A DNA stretch of 64,000 bases from Paenibacillus bovis (GCF_001421015.2 NZ_CP013023.1:3093501-3157500), one strand, 5' to 3'. Shown: positions 7,531 through 18,772, numbered from the stretch's first letter. Notes: generated from the sequence alone by a model not told the origin. Numbers and translations: made by a program.

Positions 7531-9885
7531 ATGAAATTAGGACGTAAAGGTTCCAGATTGTTGCGAAGTTATGTAGTTTCCTACCTGTTGATTTTTTGGA
7601 TTCCTCTAATTGTGATAACGCTGCTGATCTATCACAGTGCGGTAAATAGTCTGCGCAGTGAAATCGAGCAGTCCAATGTCAATCAGCTGAATCATGTGCG
7701 TACGACAATTGATGGACGGATGACCGAACTGCGCGATATTGCTATTCGTATGAGCTATGATAACAACCTTACTCCTTATATGGTCAGACATCCGTATTAC
7801 AGTAGTGAAGCGATCAAGACACTGGATCGATACCGGGCAAACAGCTCGATTGTTGATGATTTACTGCTGTATTTTCATGATGATTCGGTTATTTATTCTT
7901 CCCAGGGACTCAGCAGTCTGAATGTGGTTTTTGATAAAACCTACAAATTCGATGGCTGGAATACAGCAGCTATCCAGCGTGATCTAAATGAAATTCGTTA
8001 TCCGATGACTCGTCCTGCCGAACAGGTGAATGTCAATTCCCGCCCGTCTTCGATGCTGGTACATATGGTACCGATCAAACCGACAGATCCGTATCCGTAT
8101 GCGACAGTCGTTTATTTGATCGATGAATCCAGACTGACTGGCATGATGGATTCTATCCTGAGTGATTTCAAAGGGAACAGCTATATCTTTGATAATCATG
8201 GACAGGTATTGACTGCGAATAATCATGACAAAGCCGTACGTGCAGATGAGCTGAGCAGGCTGGTTGATCTTGCGCCCGGTATTCACAGCATGGAGCTGAA
8301 TGGCAAGCAGCAGTCTGTAGTGGCTGTTCATTCGGAGGAGAATGGCTGGACCTATGTGACTACAATGCCAAGCGACCAATTCTTTAGCCGCATTTTCCAT
8401 GTGCAGACACTAATTGTGCTTATATTTGCCATGATTGCACTGGCAGGTATACCGGTGGCGCTTCTGCTGGCAAGACGCCAGTATGGCCCGCTGCGTGATC
8501 TGGTGGAATTTGCCCGATCCGAGGGCAAGGATACATCCAGTCAGCCATTGGTATCGGCTTCACATAATGAATGGGCCTGGATTCGGCAGACGCTGCATGA
8601 TTACCGGGATCGGATGGATATGCAGGAGCCCTATGTGCGACATCAATGTCTGCTGATGCTGATGAAGCACGGGCAGCCCGAAGATGCAGAGACGCTAAAG
8701 CTAATTGATACACTCGGTCTGCGTGAAGCAGGACAGCAATACTTTGTGATGATTATCTCGGGAGATTCGCTTGTGAACTCTGACGGTTCACGCTCGCCCG
8801 AACAGCATCCAAATGTGGAACTGCTGGACGAGGTAATGAGTCCGTATCCAAGTCTGCCCGAGATTCTGGCAGAGGTGAAGCTAAATACTCTTCAGGCACA
8901 TATTTATGGTGTTGAATATTCCTCGAGCAACCGACTGGCTCTGGCTGTATGCTGGCAGCCAGGGGATGTACAGGATCGGGAAGCACGTATGACAGACATT
9001 GTTGAGGCAGTACGCGGGATCGTATATGAGCATTATCAATCTATGCCGACGGTAGGTGTAGGTACCAGCTATGGACAGCTGACCGAGATCAATCAGTCCT
9101 TTATCGAGGCGGCGACTGCGATGGAATATCGTGTGATCAGCGAGCAGGCGAGTGTCACATATTTCTGTCAGCTCCATGAAGAAACAGGCAGTAGTGATGG
9201 GCAGCAGTACTGGATCAGCCCGGAATCCCTGCTCAAGCTGTCCCAGAGTCTAAAGCAGGGCAATATTCAGGTCGCTTCGCATATGATCCATAGTATTACT
9301 GCTGGCGTACATGATCGTTCACTGGCGTTGCCGCTGATGCGCTGTATATTGTTTGATCTGCTTAATACGGTACTGCGGGCAGCATCGGAAGCAGGATTGC
9401 TGAACAGTCTGCGCGATATGCCGCAATTGTCGGGTTTTGAGACGGCAGAGGAGCTGGAGCATCGTCTGCAGCAGCTGGCAGTGCGGATCTGTGAATGCGC
9501 CGAGCACAAGCAGGAGACCGAGCAGGTCTCGATGATGGACCAGGTAGTCACTTATGTAAATGAACATTATTGTGATTATGCACTCAGTCTGGAAGGATTG
9601 GCCCAGCAGTTTTCTATCTCAAGCTCGTATCTGAGCCGTACATTCAAGGAGAAGACCGGGCAGACGTTTTCCCAATATATCTGGCAGTTGCGCCGGGACG
9701 AGGTGATCCGGCAAATTACTCATACTTCCGATCCGCTCAAGGATATTATTGTACGTGTCGGGTATCTGGACACCGCCAATTTTATTCGTAAATTCAAAAA
9801 AGAGATGGGATGTACGCCGGGACAATATCGCAAACTTCATTCGGAAGCAGATGGCAGCATCGACCGCGAAGATTCTATTTCCTGA
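7531..9885 (+). CDS. Membrane-bound AraC-family transcription regulator (YesN/YtdP-like)
   Basis: A 784-residue one-component regulator. An N-terminal membrane segment (about residues 11-35, 'SYLLIFWIPLIVITLLIY'), an extracellular dCache-like sensor region (to about residue 290), a second membrane helix near 'LIVLIFAMIALAGIPVALLL', a cytoplasmic linker, and a C-terminal AraC-type double helix-turn-helix (about 670-770; 'YSLEGLAQQFSIS'-type and 'IIVRVGYLDTANFIRKFKKEMGCTPGQYR'). The start has GAGGAGG upstream. Such proteins sit beside LplABC sugar importers and activate them in response to oligosaccharides; here it is convergent with such an operon. The ligand is unknown. Confidence 0.88.
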   Translation: MKLGRKGSRLLRSYVVSYLLIFWIPLIVITLLIYHSAVNSLRSEIEQSNVNQLNHVRTTIDGRMTELRDIAIRMSYDNNLTPYMVRHPYYSSEAIKTLDRYRANSSIVDDLLLYFHDDSVIYSSQGLSSLNVVFDKTYKFDGWNTAAIQRDLNEIRYPMTRPAEQVNVNSRPSSMLVHMVPIKPTDPYPYATVVYLIDESRLTGMMDSILSDFKGNSYIFDNHGQVLTANNHDKAVRADELSRLVDLAPGIHSMELNGKQQSVVAVHSEENGWTYVTTMPSDQFFSRIFHVQTLIVLIFAMIALAGIPVALLLARRQYGPLRDLVEFARSEGKDTSSQPLVSASHNEWAWIRQTLHDYRDRMDMQEPYVRHQCLLMLMKHGQPEDAETLKLIDTLGLREAGQQYFVMIISGDSLVNSDGSRSPEQHPNVELLDEVMSPYPSLPEILAEVKLNTLQAHIYGVEYSSSNRLALAVCWQPGDVQDREARMTDIVEAVRGIVYEHYQSMPTVGVGTSYGQLTEINQSFIEAATAMEYRVISEQASVTYFCQLHEETGSSDGQQYWISPESLLKLSQSLKQGNIQVASHMIHSITAGVHDRSLALPLMRCILFDLLNTVLRAASEAGLLNSLRDMPQLSGFETAEELEHRLQQLAVRICECAEHKQETEQVSMMDQVVTYVNEHYCDYALSLEGLAQQFSISSSYLSRTFKEKTGQTFSQYIWQLRRDEVIRQITHTSDPLKDIIVRVGYLDTANFIRKFKKEMGCTPGQYRKLHSEADGSIDREDSIS

Positions 9886-9940
9886 TCCAACTATATATGA
9901 ATACGTTTACATTTTGATGAGAGATACAAATTGTACAATA

Positions 9941-9975
9941 AATAAACCGCCCTGGTATCATCAGGGCGGTTTATT
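9941..9975. terminator. Bidirectional terminator
   Basis: Perfect 14-base arms AATAAACCGCCCTG / CAGGGCGGTTTATT with a 7-base loop, between the convergent regulator and solute-binding protein genes. Confidence 0.85.
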
Positions 9976-10090
9976 TGGTCGTATTGTGAGAGGGTATGCT
10001 GGACTATACTATGGCCATTTTGAGGTGATATTTAATATCCATGCTGGATAATAATGAAATAAAGCGAAGCAGTAAATCAAAAGAGTAGGT

Positions 10091-11746
10091 TTAGCTGGAT
10101 TTCCAGCGATCGTATGCTGTCTGGTAAATCTCGATCATACGGTCACTACCCATTTGCTTAACGGTAGCCAGATAGTTATCCCAGCCGCTCAGAGGCTCCT
10201 GACCGGTGACAAACTTGGCTTCCATCTGCTGTATATACGTATCCATATCAGATCGCAGACTGGAGATCTCGGCTTGTTCTTCCGGCGTCAGATACAGAAT
10301 CGGGAAAGGAGGCTGTGGATCATAAGCCAGAATTTTCTCTTCATTTTGCTTGTCTACCCAGACATCGAATTCTTCTTTGAGTCCTTTTTGCAGATCCGGA
10401 CTCAGCAGGGTAGGAGCTGGCGTACCGTAGTTCGGCGTCAGCGTACCGCGATAGTCTTCACGGCTGTTGAATTTGTCGGGAAGAGGCAGCCACTTTTTGG
10501 TATGATCTTCTGCATTTACCGTTTTATACATCACACCTTCCGGTCCTTTGTCAAACAGCATGGCACCTTCATAACTGTACATATAATCAACCCAGCGGAT
10601 CGAAGCTTCCGGTGCCGGATTGCTTTCGGTAATAGCAAATGAGCCTGTAGACAATCCCGGATGGATAGCGACTGCCGGTTTATCTACACTATCGCTTTTG
10701 ACCGGAACAAACATCGGATCATTGGTCGTTGGCTCACCGCCATGGGTAAAGTAGGCATGCCAGTCCTGGAACAATCCAACCTGATTATTGGCACCTTTAG
10801 CTTTTTTCTGTTCCGGTGTCTGGGAGAACGTCTCATGATCCAGGAGGTTTTCTTTCCACAAACGGTTCATATACGTCAGGAATTCACGGTATCCGTCTTC
10901 GGTACGTGCGAAGTGCACTTTGCCGTTGGCGTCATTATAAATATCCTCACCATAGATTCCCCAGGCACCGAGCAGCCAGGAGCGGATATCGTCCAATTTT
11001 ACCGAAATCAGCGGAATTTCGTCTTTTTTGCCATTGCCGTTTGGATCTTCATCCCGGAAACGAACCAGCAGGTCGTACAGCTCCTCTGTGGTTTTGGGCA
11101 GCTTGTCGTGATTGACTTTTAGTGCGTCGAGGAACTCGCCGTTATACCACATTGGGCTGCGATACCAGATGCTCTGCTGATTGATTACCGGCAATGAATA
11201 AATATGACCATCCGGTGTCGTGATCGATTTGCGAATCTCGGGGTTTTCGTCCAAGATCTTTTTTAGATTGGGTGCGTAATTGTCGATCAGGTCTTCAAGC
11301 GGCAGCAGAATACCCTGACTACCGTAGTTAACTTCATCGGCCTGTGTCAGCGAAGCCGCGTAGAAAATATCCGGATACTCTCCACTGGCAAAAGTCAGAT
11401 TCTTTTTGGTCTCAAAGCTGTCGAGTGGAGGATTATCGAATTGGAAAGAGATACCGCTCTTTTTTTCCATTTCCTGAAAAGCAGGCATATCCGCCCATTT
11501 TTGCACGCCTACATCGGGTCCCATCATTCGCAGCGTCAATTTTTCTTTGACGATCGGGAATCCTTCTTTATTAACATTGGCTGCGGATTCCTGGCTGCCT
11601 GCTTTTGGTTCGGCAGAATCGGAACAGCCTGCCAGCAGCGATGCTCCGAGTACAAATGACAGCACCAGCGCTGCGGCTTTGGGTGCTCTAAAACGGGTCA
11701 AGCCGGACTTGGACGCATGGGAACGTGAAGATGTGGAATGAGTCAT
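10091..11746 (-). CDS. Extracellular solute-binding lipoprotein of a sugar ABC importer (LplA-like)
   Basis: A 551-residue lipoprotein that should capture an oligosaccharide outside the membrane and hand it to the two permeases encoded just upstream. The N-terminus is long and basic, then a hydrophobic stretch and the lipobox 'LLAGC' (Cys at about residue 41). The size (about 500-560) and motifs such as 'DGHIYSLP', 'DPNGNGKKDEIPL' (calcium-binding-like loop) and the aromatic C-terminal half match family 1 binding proteins of the LplA/YtcQ type. AAAGGAGG lies before the ATG. Last gene of the operon; no ATPase is encoded nearby, so it likely shares MsmX. Confidence 0.88.
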   Translation of the reverse strand: MTHSTSSRSHASKSGLTRFRAPKAAALVLSFVLGASLLAGCSDSAEPKAGSQESAANVNKEGFPIVKEKLTLRMMGPDVGVQKWADMPAFQEMEKKSGISFQFDNPPLDSFETKKNLTFASGEYPDIFYAASLTQADEVNYGSQGILLPLEDLIDNYAPNLKKILDENPEIRKSITTPDGHIYSLPVINQQSIWYRSPMWYNGEFLDALKVNHDKLPKTTEELYDLLVRFRDEDPNGNGKKDEIPLISVKLDDIRSWLLGAWGIYGEDIYNDANGKVHFARTEDGYREFLTYMNRLWKENLLDHETFSQTPEQKKAKGANNQVGLFQDWHAYFTHGGEPTTNDPMFVPVKSDSVDKPAVAIHPGLSTGSFAITESNPAPEASIRWVDYMYSYEGAMLFDKGPEGVMYKTVNAEDHTKKWLPLPDKFNSREDYRGTLTPNYGTPAPTLLSPDLQKGLKEEFDVWVDKQNEEKILAYDPQPPFPILYLTPEEQAEISSLRSDMDTYIQQMEAKFVTGQEPLSGWDNYLATVKQMGSDRMIEIYQTAYDRWKSS

Positions 11747-11800
11747 AATAATCCTCCTTTAAATGTATGAATAGAATGCAGCCTTATGAATACAAAGCAA

Positions 11801-12712
11801 TCAACCTTTGACAGAACCGATCATCACGCCCTGTACAAAATAACGCTGCAAAAATGGATAGATGGCAATAATCGGTAGAGTGGAGATAATGATAACAGCG
11901 TATTTCAGCAAAGCTGCTACATCGGCACGGGCATTCATCGCCATCGCCGTCTCACCGCTGGTAGCAGTACCTATTCCGCTGCTGTTCATTTCCTGCAGAA
12001 CAAGGATCTGTCGCAGTACCATTTGCAGCGGATATTTGGCTTCATCATTTAGATAGACCAGTGCATTAAAGTAGCTGTTCCAGTGACCGACTCCGTAGAA
12101 CAGAGCCATAACAGCGATGATCGGAGAGGAGAGTGGGATTACGATTTTCCAGAACAGACGCAGATTGGTACAGCCATCAATATGGGCCGCTTCCTGCAGT
12201 TCCTTGGGAATCGTAGACTGGAAAAAGGTCCGCGCGACAATGATATTCCATACCGAAGCAGCGCCCGGCAGGATCAGCGCCCACATCGAGTTGATCAGTC
12301 CCAGTTCCTTGACCAGCAGATAGGTCGGAATAAGACCGCCACCAAAAAACATCGTAACGAGAAACATCCCCATAAAAAATCCGCGTCCTACAAAATCAGA
12401 CCGACTAAGCGCATAAGCAGCCGGAATCGTGACGAGCAGATTCACAAGAGTACCTACTACCGTGTATAGAATCGTATTGGCATAGCCGCGCCAGATGGCC
12501 TGATTCTCGAATACACGCTGGTAGCCTTCAAATGTAATGCCTTTGGGCAGCAGCCACATTTCGCCGGAGTTCACGTAGGTAGGTGAACTGATCGAAGCAC
12601 TGACAATATAGAGGAGTGGATACAACACACATATCAGCGCAATCGCCAGAAATAGATACGTGAACCCGAGGAACATACGGTCTGTTTTACTTTCCTTGAT
12701 AACAGCAGCCAT
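11801..12712 (-). CDS. Carbohydrate ABC transporter permease (LplC/YtcP-like)
   Basis: A 303-residue inner membrane permease with six predicted membrane helices and the cytoplasmic EAA loop 'EAAHIDGCTNLRLFWKIVIPLSSP', which docks the ATPase. The C-terminus 'FLQRYFVQGVMIGSVKG' is a hallmark of this family. It is the second gene of the operon, 40 bases after the other permease and 54 bases before the binding-protein gene. Ligand probably an oligosaccharide; the exact one cannot be read. Confidence 0.9.
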   Translation of the reverse strand: MAAVIKESKTDRMFLGFTYLFLAIALICVLYPLLYIVSASISSPTYVNSGEMWLLPKGITFEGYQRVFENQAIWRGYANTILYTVVGTLVNLLVTIPAAYALSRSDFVGRGFFMGMFLVTMFFGGGLIPTYLLVKELGLINSMWALILPGAASVWNIIVARTFFQSTIPKELQEAAHIDGCTNLRLFWKIVIPLSSPIIAVMALFYGVGHWNSYFNALVYLNDEAKYPLQMVLRQILVLQEMNSSGIGTATSGETAMAMNARADVAALLKYAVIIISTLPIIAIYPFLQRYFVQGVMIGSVKG

Positions 12713-12752
12713 AGCGAAGTGCCTCCTTTATTCGGACATTGGGGCCTCATGA

Positions 12753-13724
12753 TTACCAGAGGCTGTTTTCAGTTGTTTTCCGTGCGATCTGATTGACAGC
12801 AATCAGCAAAATGGCATTAATGACCGAGTTGAACAGACCGACTGCCGTAGAGAAGCTGTATTGTACATTCAACAGACCTGTACGATACACAAAGGTATCA
12901 ATAACATCGGATGAGCTCATATTTAGCGGGTTTTGCAGCAGTAATATTTTCTCGAATCCGACACCCAAAATACTGCCTACATTGAGAATCAGCAAAATGG
13001 TAATAGTCGGGATAATGGTTGGAATATTAATATGGATAATCCGGCGCCACCGGCTTGCTCCATCCATAATTGCTGCTTCATGCAGCTGCGGATCTACAGC
13101 GGAGAGGGCTGCCAGATAAATGATCGTTCCCCAACCGGTACTCTGCCACACGCCGGATAATACATACATCGTCTTAAACCACGCCGGGTCTGTCAAAAAA
13201 GCAGGAGCAGTGAAACCAAGCCATTCGATAATATTGATAATGATACCGGTAGACGGCGACAGGAACGTAACGATAATACCGGCCATAACCACTACCGAGA
13301 TAAAATGGGGTGCATAAGTAACAGTCTGCACTGTTCGTTTGAACCAGCCATTTTTGATTTCGTTAAAGGCCAGCGCCAGCAGAATCGGCAGTGGAAAGCC
13401 TACGATCAATTGATACAAAGAGATCGTAAGCGTATTGCGGATCAGATCCCAAAAATAATAGGAATTAAAAAAACGGATAAAATGATCGAACCCTACCCAC
13501 GGACTATCTGTAATGCCACGGGCAGGCATAAAGTTTTTGAAAGCAATCTGAATGCCGTACATCGGTCCATAATGAAAAATAAGGAAGTAGAGGAAAGCTG
13601 GAGCAATCAGCAGGTATAGTTCCCAATTACGCGAGATTCTTTTGCGTAATCCGTGTCGTCTGCTGTGTGCCGAAGAATTGGAGACTCCATCGATCTTAAC
13701 GGTATCTGCCATAGGTTTTGGCAT
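12753..13724 (-). CDS. Sugar ABC transporter permease (LplB/YteP-like)
   Basis: A 323-residue permease, first gene of the three-gene importer operon. Six membrane helices and the EAA loop 'EAAIMDGASRWRRIIHINIPTI' are visible; 'YGPMYGIQIAFKNF' near the N-terminus and 'ARKTTENSLW' at the C-terminus are typical of LplB proteins. I choose ATG 13724 (Met-Pro-Lys-Pro) because AAAGGAGG lies 7 bases upstream; upstream in-frame starts lack such a site. A long leader of about 300 bases separates it from the likely promoter. Confidence 0.9.
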   Translation of the reverse strand: MPKPMADTVKIDGVSNSSAHSRRHGLRKRISRNWELYLLIAPAFLYFLIFHYGPMYGIQIAFKNFMPARGITDSPWVGFDHFIRFFNSYYFWDLIRNTLTISLYQLIVGFPLPILLALAFNEIKNGWFKRTVQTVTYAPHFISVVVMAGIIVTFLSPSTGIIINIIEWLGFTAPAFLTDPAWFKTMYVLSGVWQSTGWGTIIYLAALSAVDPQLHEAAIMDGASRWRRIIHINIPTIIPTITILLILNVGSILGVGFEKILLLQNPLNMSSSDVIDTFVYRTGLLNVQYSFSTAVGLFNSVINAILLIAVNQIARKTTENSLW

Positions 13725-13759
13725 TCTATTCCTCCTTTCTGGATAAAAAGCATAAACAA

Positions 13760-13794
13760 GAATCCAGTACATCTGTTGACGAATCCAGTACATC
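13760..13794 (-). promoter_or_regulatory. 14-bp direct repeat, 21-bp period, in the sugar operon leader
   Basis: GAATCCAGTACATC occurs at 13760-13773 and exactly again at 13781-13794, i.e. two helical turns apart, 36 bases before the first permease ATG. AraC-family proteins often bind direct repeats with about 21-bp spacing; binding by the neighbouring regulator is inference. Confidence 0.35.
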
Positions 13795-14024
13795 AATGAA
13801 CATTTTGTTAAATAAGATGTGGATATCGATTGGAGATGTTCCCAGTGTAAAAAACAGGAGGAGTACCGTAAATATGTAGAATGTGCAATAACACTTGCTG
13901 TATGAAAGAACGTAAAAAATACGAAGATTCATTTTGTTCTTCCGGGTATGGAGTCCACAAAAACGGGAAAGCCTCTTTTTTGGCAATATGTGAAATATGA
14001 TGTCATATCAAGCCTATTCAGTAC

Positions 14025-14062
14025 GTATAGTATAGCTCACCTCATTAATGTAAACCCTTACA
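14025..14062 (-). promoter_or_regulatory. Candidate promoter and cre-like palindrome of the sugar ABC operon
   Basis: On the lower strand TTTACA (14054-14049) is followed after 16 bases by TACTAT (14032-14027), with alternative TATACT registers overlapping. The -35 is part of the palindrome TGTAAGGGTTTACA, which resembles a CcpA cre site except for its centre (GG in place of the usual CG). Confidence 0.45.
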
Positions 14063-14100
14063 AAATAAAGGGAGTACGGTTTTTTTATATCTATGTTAGT

Positions 14101-14114
14101 TGTATGCGTTTACA
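14101..14114. promoter_or_regulatory. Second cre-like site upstream of the sugar operon
   Basis: TGTATGCGTTTACA contains the central CG and the TGT/ACA ends of a catabolite-response element, one half-site base off. It lies about 50 bases from the palindrome in the promoter and could also act on the rightward stress gene. Confidence 0.35.
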
Positions 14115-14316
14115 AATGTAAGCTAAAAGGAAGGGGTGCATCAAAATGTATTTAAAGATTGTCTGCCATTTAAATTGAGCAAAAAGCGTGAAAGTAACGG
14201 ATTGGATAAGAGATAACAATGACATATCCCTAAATGATTTGAGGATATCCGTTTAGCGAACCCTGCTTTACGTCTAATAGAGAGTGGAGACAATAAATCG
14301 AATGAAGGTGATCCAG

Positions 14317-14832
14317 ATGAGTGACTATCATAATAAAGTGATGGAAAAGATTGTGGGCGTCTTCAGGAATGAACCGCAAGCAGTCCAGACTATTCATGAA
14401 CTGAAAGCTGCCGGATTTGAAGAAAGAGATATCTCGGTACTGGCCAAAAATCCGGAAGATGCCAAAGCGATAGAGCGTGAGACTGGCGTCGATATTGAAT
14501 ATGAGAAGGAATCCAGTATGTCCGAGACGACTATTTTTGGCGGACTGGCAGGTATGCTGGCAGGGATCGGTACATTTGCTATTCCAGGTGTGGGTCCTAT
14601 TCTCGCAGCAGGGCCGATTGTCGGTATGTTTACCGGTGCCTTATTCGGCGCAGGAGCTGGCGGACTGATTGGTGCATTAATAGGATATGGGATTTCAGAA
14701 GAAGAAGCGAATCATTACAATGATCAATTGGAGGAAGGGAATATACTTGTTCTGGTCGCCGAAGCAACAGGGCGAACTGAAGAGATATACCGCGTATTCC
14801 GTGAGAATCATGCAGCGAATCTTTTTGAATAA
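14317..14832 (+). CDS. General stress protein with YflT/GsiB-region domain
   Basis: A 171-residue protein of the YflT (heat-induced stress) family. An N-terminal ferredoxin-like alpha/beta domain ('KIVGVFRNEPQAVQTIHELKAAGFEERDISVL') is followed by a Gly/Ala-rich helical hairpin (about residues 68-125: 'GGLAGMLAGIGTFAIPGVGPILAAGP') that may insert in or lie on membranes, and an acidic tail. ATG 14317 is chosen because AAGGTGA lies 6 bases upstream. It is followed 133 bases later by a longer paralogue, so the two likely arose by duplication. Function is unknown in this family beyond stress induction. Confidence 0.8.
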   Translation: MSDYHNKVMEKIVGVFRNEPQAVQTIHELKAAGFEERDISVLAKNPEDAKAIERETGVDIEYEKESSMSETTIFGGLAGMLAGIGTFAIPGVGPILAAGPIVGMFTGALFGAGAGGLIGALIGYGISEEEANHYNDQLEEGNILVLVAEATGRTEEIYRVFRENHAANLFE

Positions 14833-14864
14833 TAGTTATTGACAAATATGTAAATGGAAAACTT

Positions 14865-14908
14865 AACCTGTTTAGATTTATATCAACTGGTTAAAAATAG
14901 AACAGGTT
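14865..14908. promoter_or_regulatory. Inverted repeat between the two stress genes
   Basis: AACCTGTT (14865-14872) and AACAGGTT (14901-14908) with a 28-base spacer. GTTTAG within the first arm and GGTTAA 13 bases on are a poor match to a sigma-B promoter. Role unclear. Confidence 0.25.
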
Positions 14909-14965
14909 CAACGCAACATGTAAGAATCCAGAACAACTATTTATCTACTACCAAGGAGGATGAAA

Positions 14966-16168
14966 ATGATGTTGAACAACCAAAATAATGAAAACAACCG
15001 TAATGTGGATCTAAACAATGAGACTCGTAAAATTGTAGGTGTATTCTCCAATGAGAATGAAGCAAGTACTGCTATTCAGCAATTGAAAGATGCAGGATTC
15101 TCTACAGATGATATCTCTGTAGTTAGTAAAAACCGTAAAGATGTTAAACATATAAGTGAAGAAACAGGTACGAAGGCTCCGGAAGGCCTGGCTACCGGTG
15201 CAGCAACAGGCGGTGTAGTTGGCGGTGTAGCCGGATTGCTCGCAGGTCTCGGTCTAGCAGCTATTCCAGTATTCGGACCAATTATGGCAGCAGGTCCAAT
15301 CGCGGTAACACTGGCAGGCGCAGCAGCGGGTGCAGGTGCAGGCGGTCTGGTAGGCGGTCTGATCGGCCTGGGTATTCCGGAAGATGAAGCTCGTGAATAC
15401 GAAACTAACGTTAATGAAGGTAACATTCTGGTTATGGTAGATAGCGCTGCAGGCAACCGTTCCCGTATCTACGATATCTTCCGCGCCAACAATGCAACCA
15501 ACAGTCGTTATTATGATAATGATACAACGATCCCGGATACAAGAGCTGCAGATACAACAGCATCTACTACTGTAAATGGTGCACCAGGAGCATCTGCTAC
15601 TGCCGCTACAGCAGCCAATATGGATGGCGTATTCGATTCTGGTGAAGATGAGCAAAATCTGCGCCTTCGCGAAGAGCGCCTGGATGTAAGCAAAAACGAA
15701 GTGCGTACAGGTGAAGTAGAGATTCGCAAAGAAGTAGTAGAAGAGCAAAAAACAATCAACGTTCCAGTGAATCATGAAGAAGTCGTGATTGAACGCAGAG
15801 CGATTAATAATGAACAAACCAACGAACCGGTAGGTCAAAGTGAGCAAATCCGTATTCCGGTAAGTGAGGAACAAGTACAGGTAGACAAGCATAATGTAGT
15901 AACAGGTGAAGTAGAAGTGCATAAACGTACGGTTCAGGATACAGAGCAAGTACAGGATACTGTAAAACGCGAAGAAGCTCGTATCAACCAGACAGGCCAA
16001 CCTATCGTAACTGGTGACCAGACTACACGTACTACTGCTGGAACAGGTACAACTGGCGCAGCCAGCACAACCGATCGTCTGGATAACACCCATGACGAGT
16101 CTCTCAAAGAGCGCAGTAAAGACATGATCCAGGATAGTAAAGATGCGATTAATCGCATGAAACGATAA
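14966..16168 (+). CDS. Stress protein: YflT domain fused to YsnF/AvaK (DUF2382) domain
   Basis: A 400-residue protein with three parts: an N-terminal YflT domain closely like the preceding gene (about residues 18-165, with its own Gly/Ala-rich hairpin), a Thr/Ala-rich linker (about 180-215), and a DUF2382 domain (about 228-345, 'LRLREERLDVSKNEV...GEVEIRKEVVEEQ') made of two tandem beta-rich repeats, the second starting near 'IRIPVSEEQVQVDKHNV'. The tail is Thr/Gly-rich and highly charged. AAGGAGG at 14953-14959 fits ATG 14966 (or 14969) better than ATG 14960. Proteins of this type are linked to PRC-barrel and stress contexts; no enzyme activity is known. Confidence 0.82.
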   Translation: MMLNNQNNENNRNVDLNNETRKIVGVFSNENEASTAIQQLKDAGFSTDDISVVSKNRKDVKHISEETGTKAPEGLATGAATGGVVGGVAGLLAGLGLAAIPVFGPIMAAGPIAVTLAGAAAGAGAGGLVGGLIGLGIPEDEAREYETNVNEGNILVMVDSAAGNRSRIYDIFRANNATNSRYYDNDTTIPDTRAADTTASTTVNGAPGASATAATAANMDGVFDSGEDEQNLRLREERLDVSKNEVRTGEVEIRKEVVEEQKTINVPVNHEEVVIERRAINNEQTNEPVGQSEQIRIPVSEEQVQVDKHNVVTGEVEVHKRTVQDTEQVQDTVKREEARINQTGQPIVTGDQTTRTTAGTGTTGAASTTDRLDNTHDESLKERSKDMIQDSKDAINRMKR

Positions 16169-16271
16169 TTTTACTTTCCAATCCTATAGCTGCTTTTAAA
16201 TATATATCCTTATGGCATTCATCAACTGTCTAATATCGGATTTTTCCCGGAATTCGATATAAAGCTGGATG

Positions 16272-16317
16272 GATGTAAATATCCCGCTGAGCTTATGTTC
16301 AGCGGGATATTTGCATC
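16272..16317 (+). terminator. Long hairpin after the stress genes
   Basis: Arms of 19 bases (16272-16290 and 16299-16317, one mismatch) around an 8-base loop; the T tract afterwards is poor, so it may protect or process the 3' end as well as terminate. Confidence 0.6.
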
Positions 16318-16464
16318 TATTAAAACATCCAAATAAAATACAAGATCAAAGCAATGGGCGCTGTTGATTTCCACCAATAAAAATGATTTTTGTAATGTTC
16401 TATCCATTATAATGCGGCTGCTACAACCTTCTTTTTTCCAAATCAAAAAAAAGCAAATAAACCT

Positions 16465-16493
16465 TTGACGCTTCGGATAAACGGCAGTATACT
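16465..16493 (+). promoter_or_regulatory. Sigma-A promoter of mccAB
   Basis: TTGACG, 17-base spacer, TATACT: five of six matches in each box. The transcript would start near 16500, about 130 bases before mccA. Confidence 0.7.
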
Positions 16494-16506
16494 CAAATTA
16501 TTGTTT

Positions 16507-16543
16507 ATATACAATTCCTATGAGTTTAATAGGGTATTTATAT
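16507..16543 (+). promoter_or_regulatory. Candidate operator downstream of the mccAB promoter
   Basis: Imperfect 15-base inverted arms (16507-16521 and 16529-16543) with a CCTAT / ATAGG core and 7-base centre, just after the expected transcription start. The orthologous mccAB genes of B. subtilis are repressed by the cysteine regulator CymR; a CymR-type operator here is inference. Confidence 0.5.
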
Positions 16544-16630
16544 AAGCACAAATGAACCGGATATAATAATGCCGAATATTGCTTTTTATTTTATTGACCA
16601 CTGGTCTAAAAGAAGAACAGGAGCATAACC

Positions 16631-18695
<2,065 letters not shown>

Positions 18696-18721
18696 ACAAT
18701 TAATATGTAAGAAAGAATAAA

Positions 18722-18772
18722 AAGCGTACACTTCATTCTGAATGTTCAGAGCGAAGTGTACGCTTACATTTT
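18722..18772. terminator. Bidirectional terminator after mccB
   Basis: Thirteen-base perfect outer stem AAGCGTACACTTC / GAAGTGTACGCTT with an inner TCTGAA/TTCAGA stem, A run on the left and T run on the right; serves the convergent secreted-protein gene as well. Confidence 0.88.

Noticed and set aside
13726..13986. 86-residue lower-strand ORF in the sugar operon leader
   Set aside because: First start lacks a ribosome site; the internal start at 13935 has only GGAAG. Kept as part of the leader finding, not as a gene.
14050..14950. Sigma-B promoters ahead of the YflT genes
   Set aside because: No GTTTAA-N12-15-GGGTAT match; best candidate GTTTAG/GGTTAA is only four of six.
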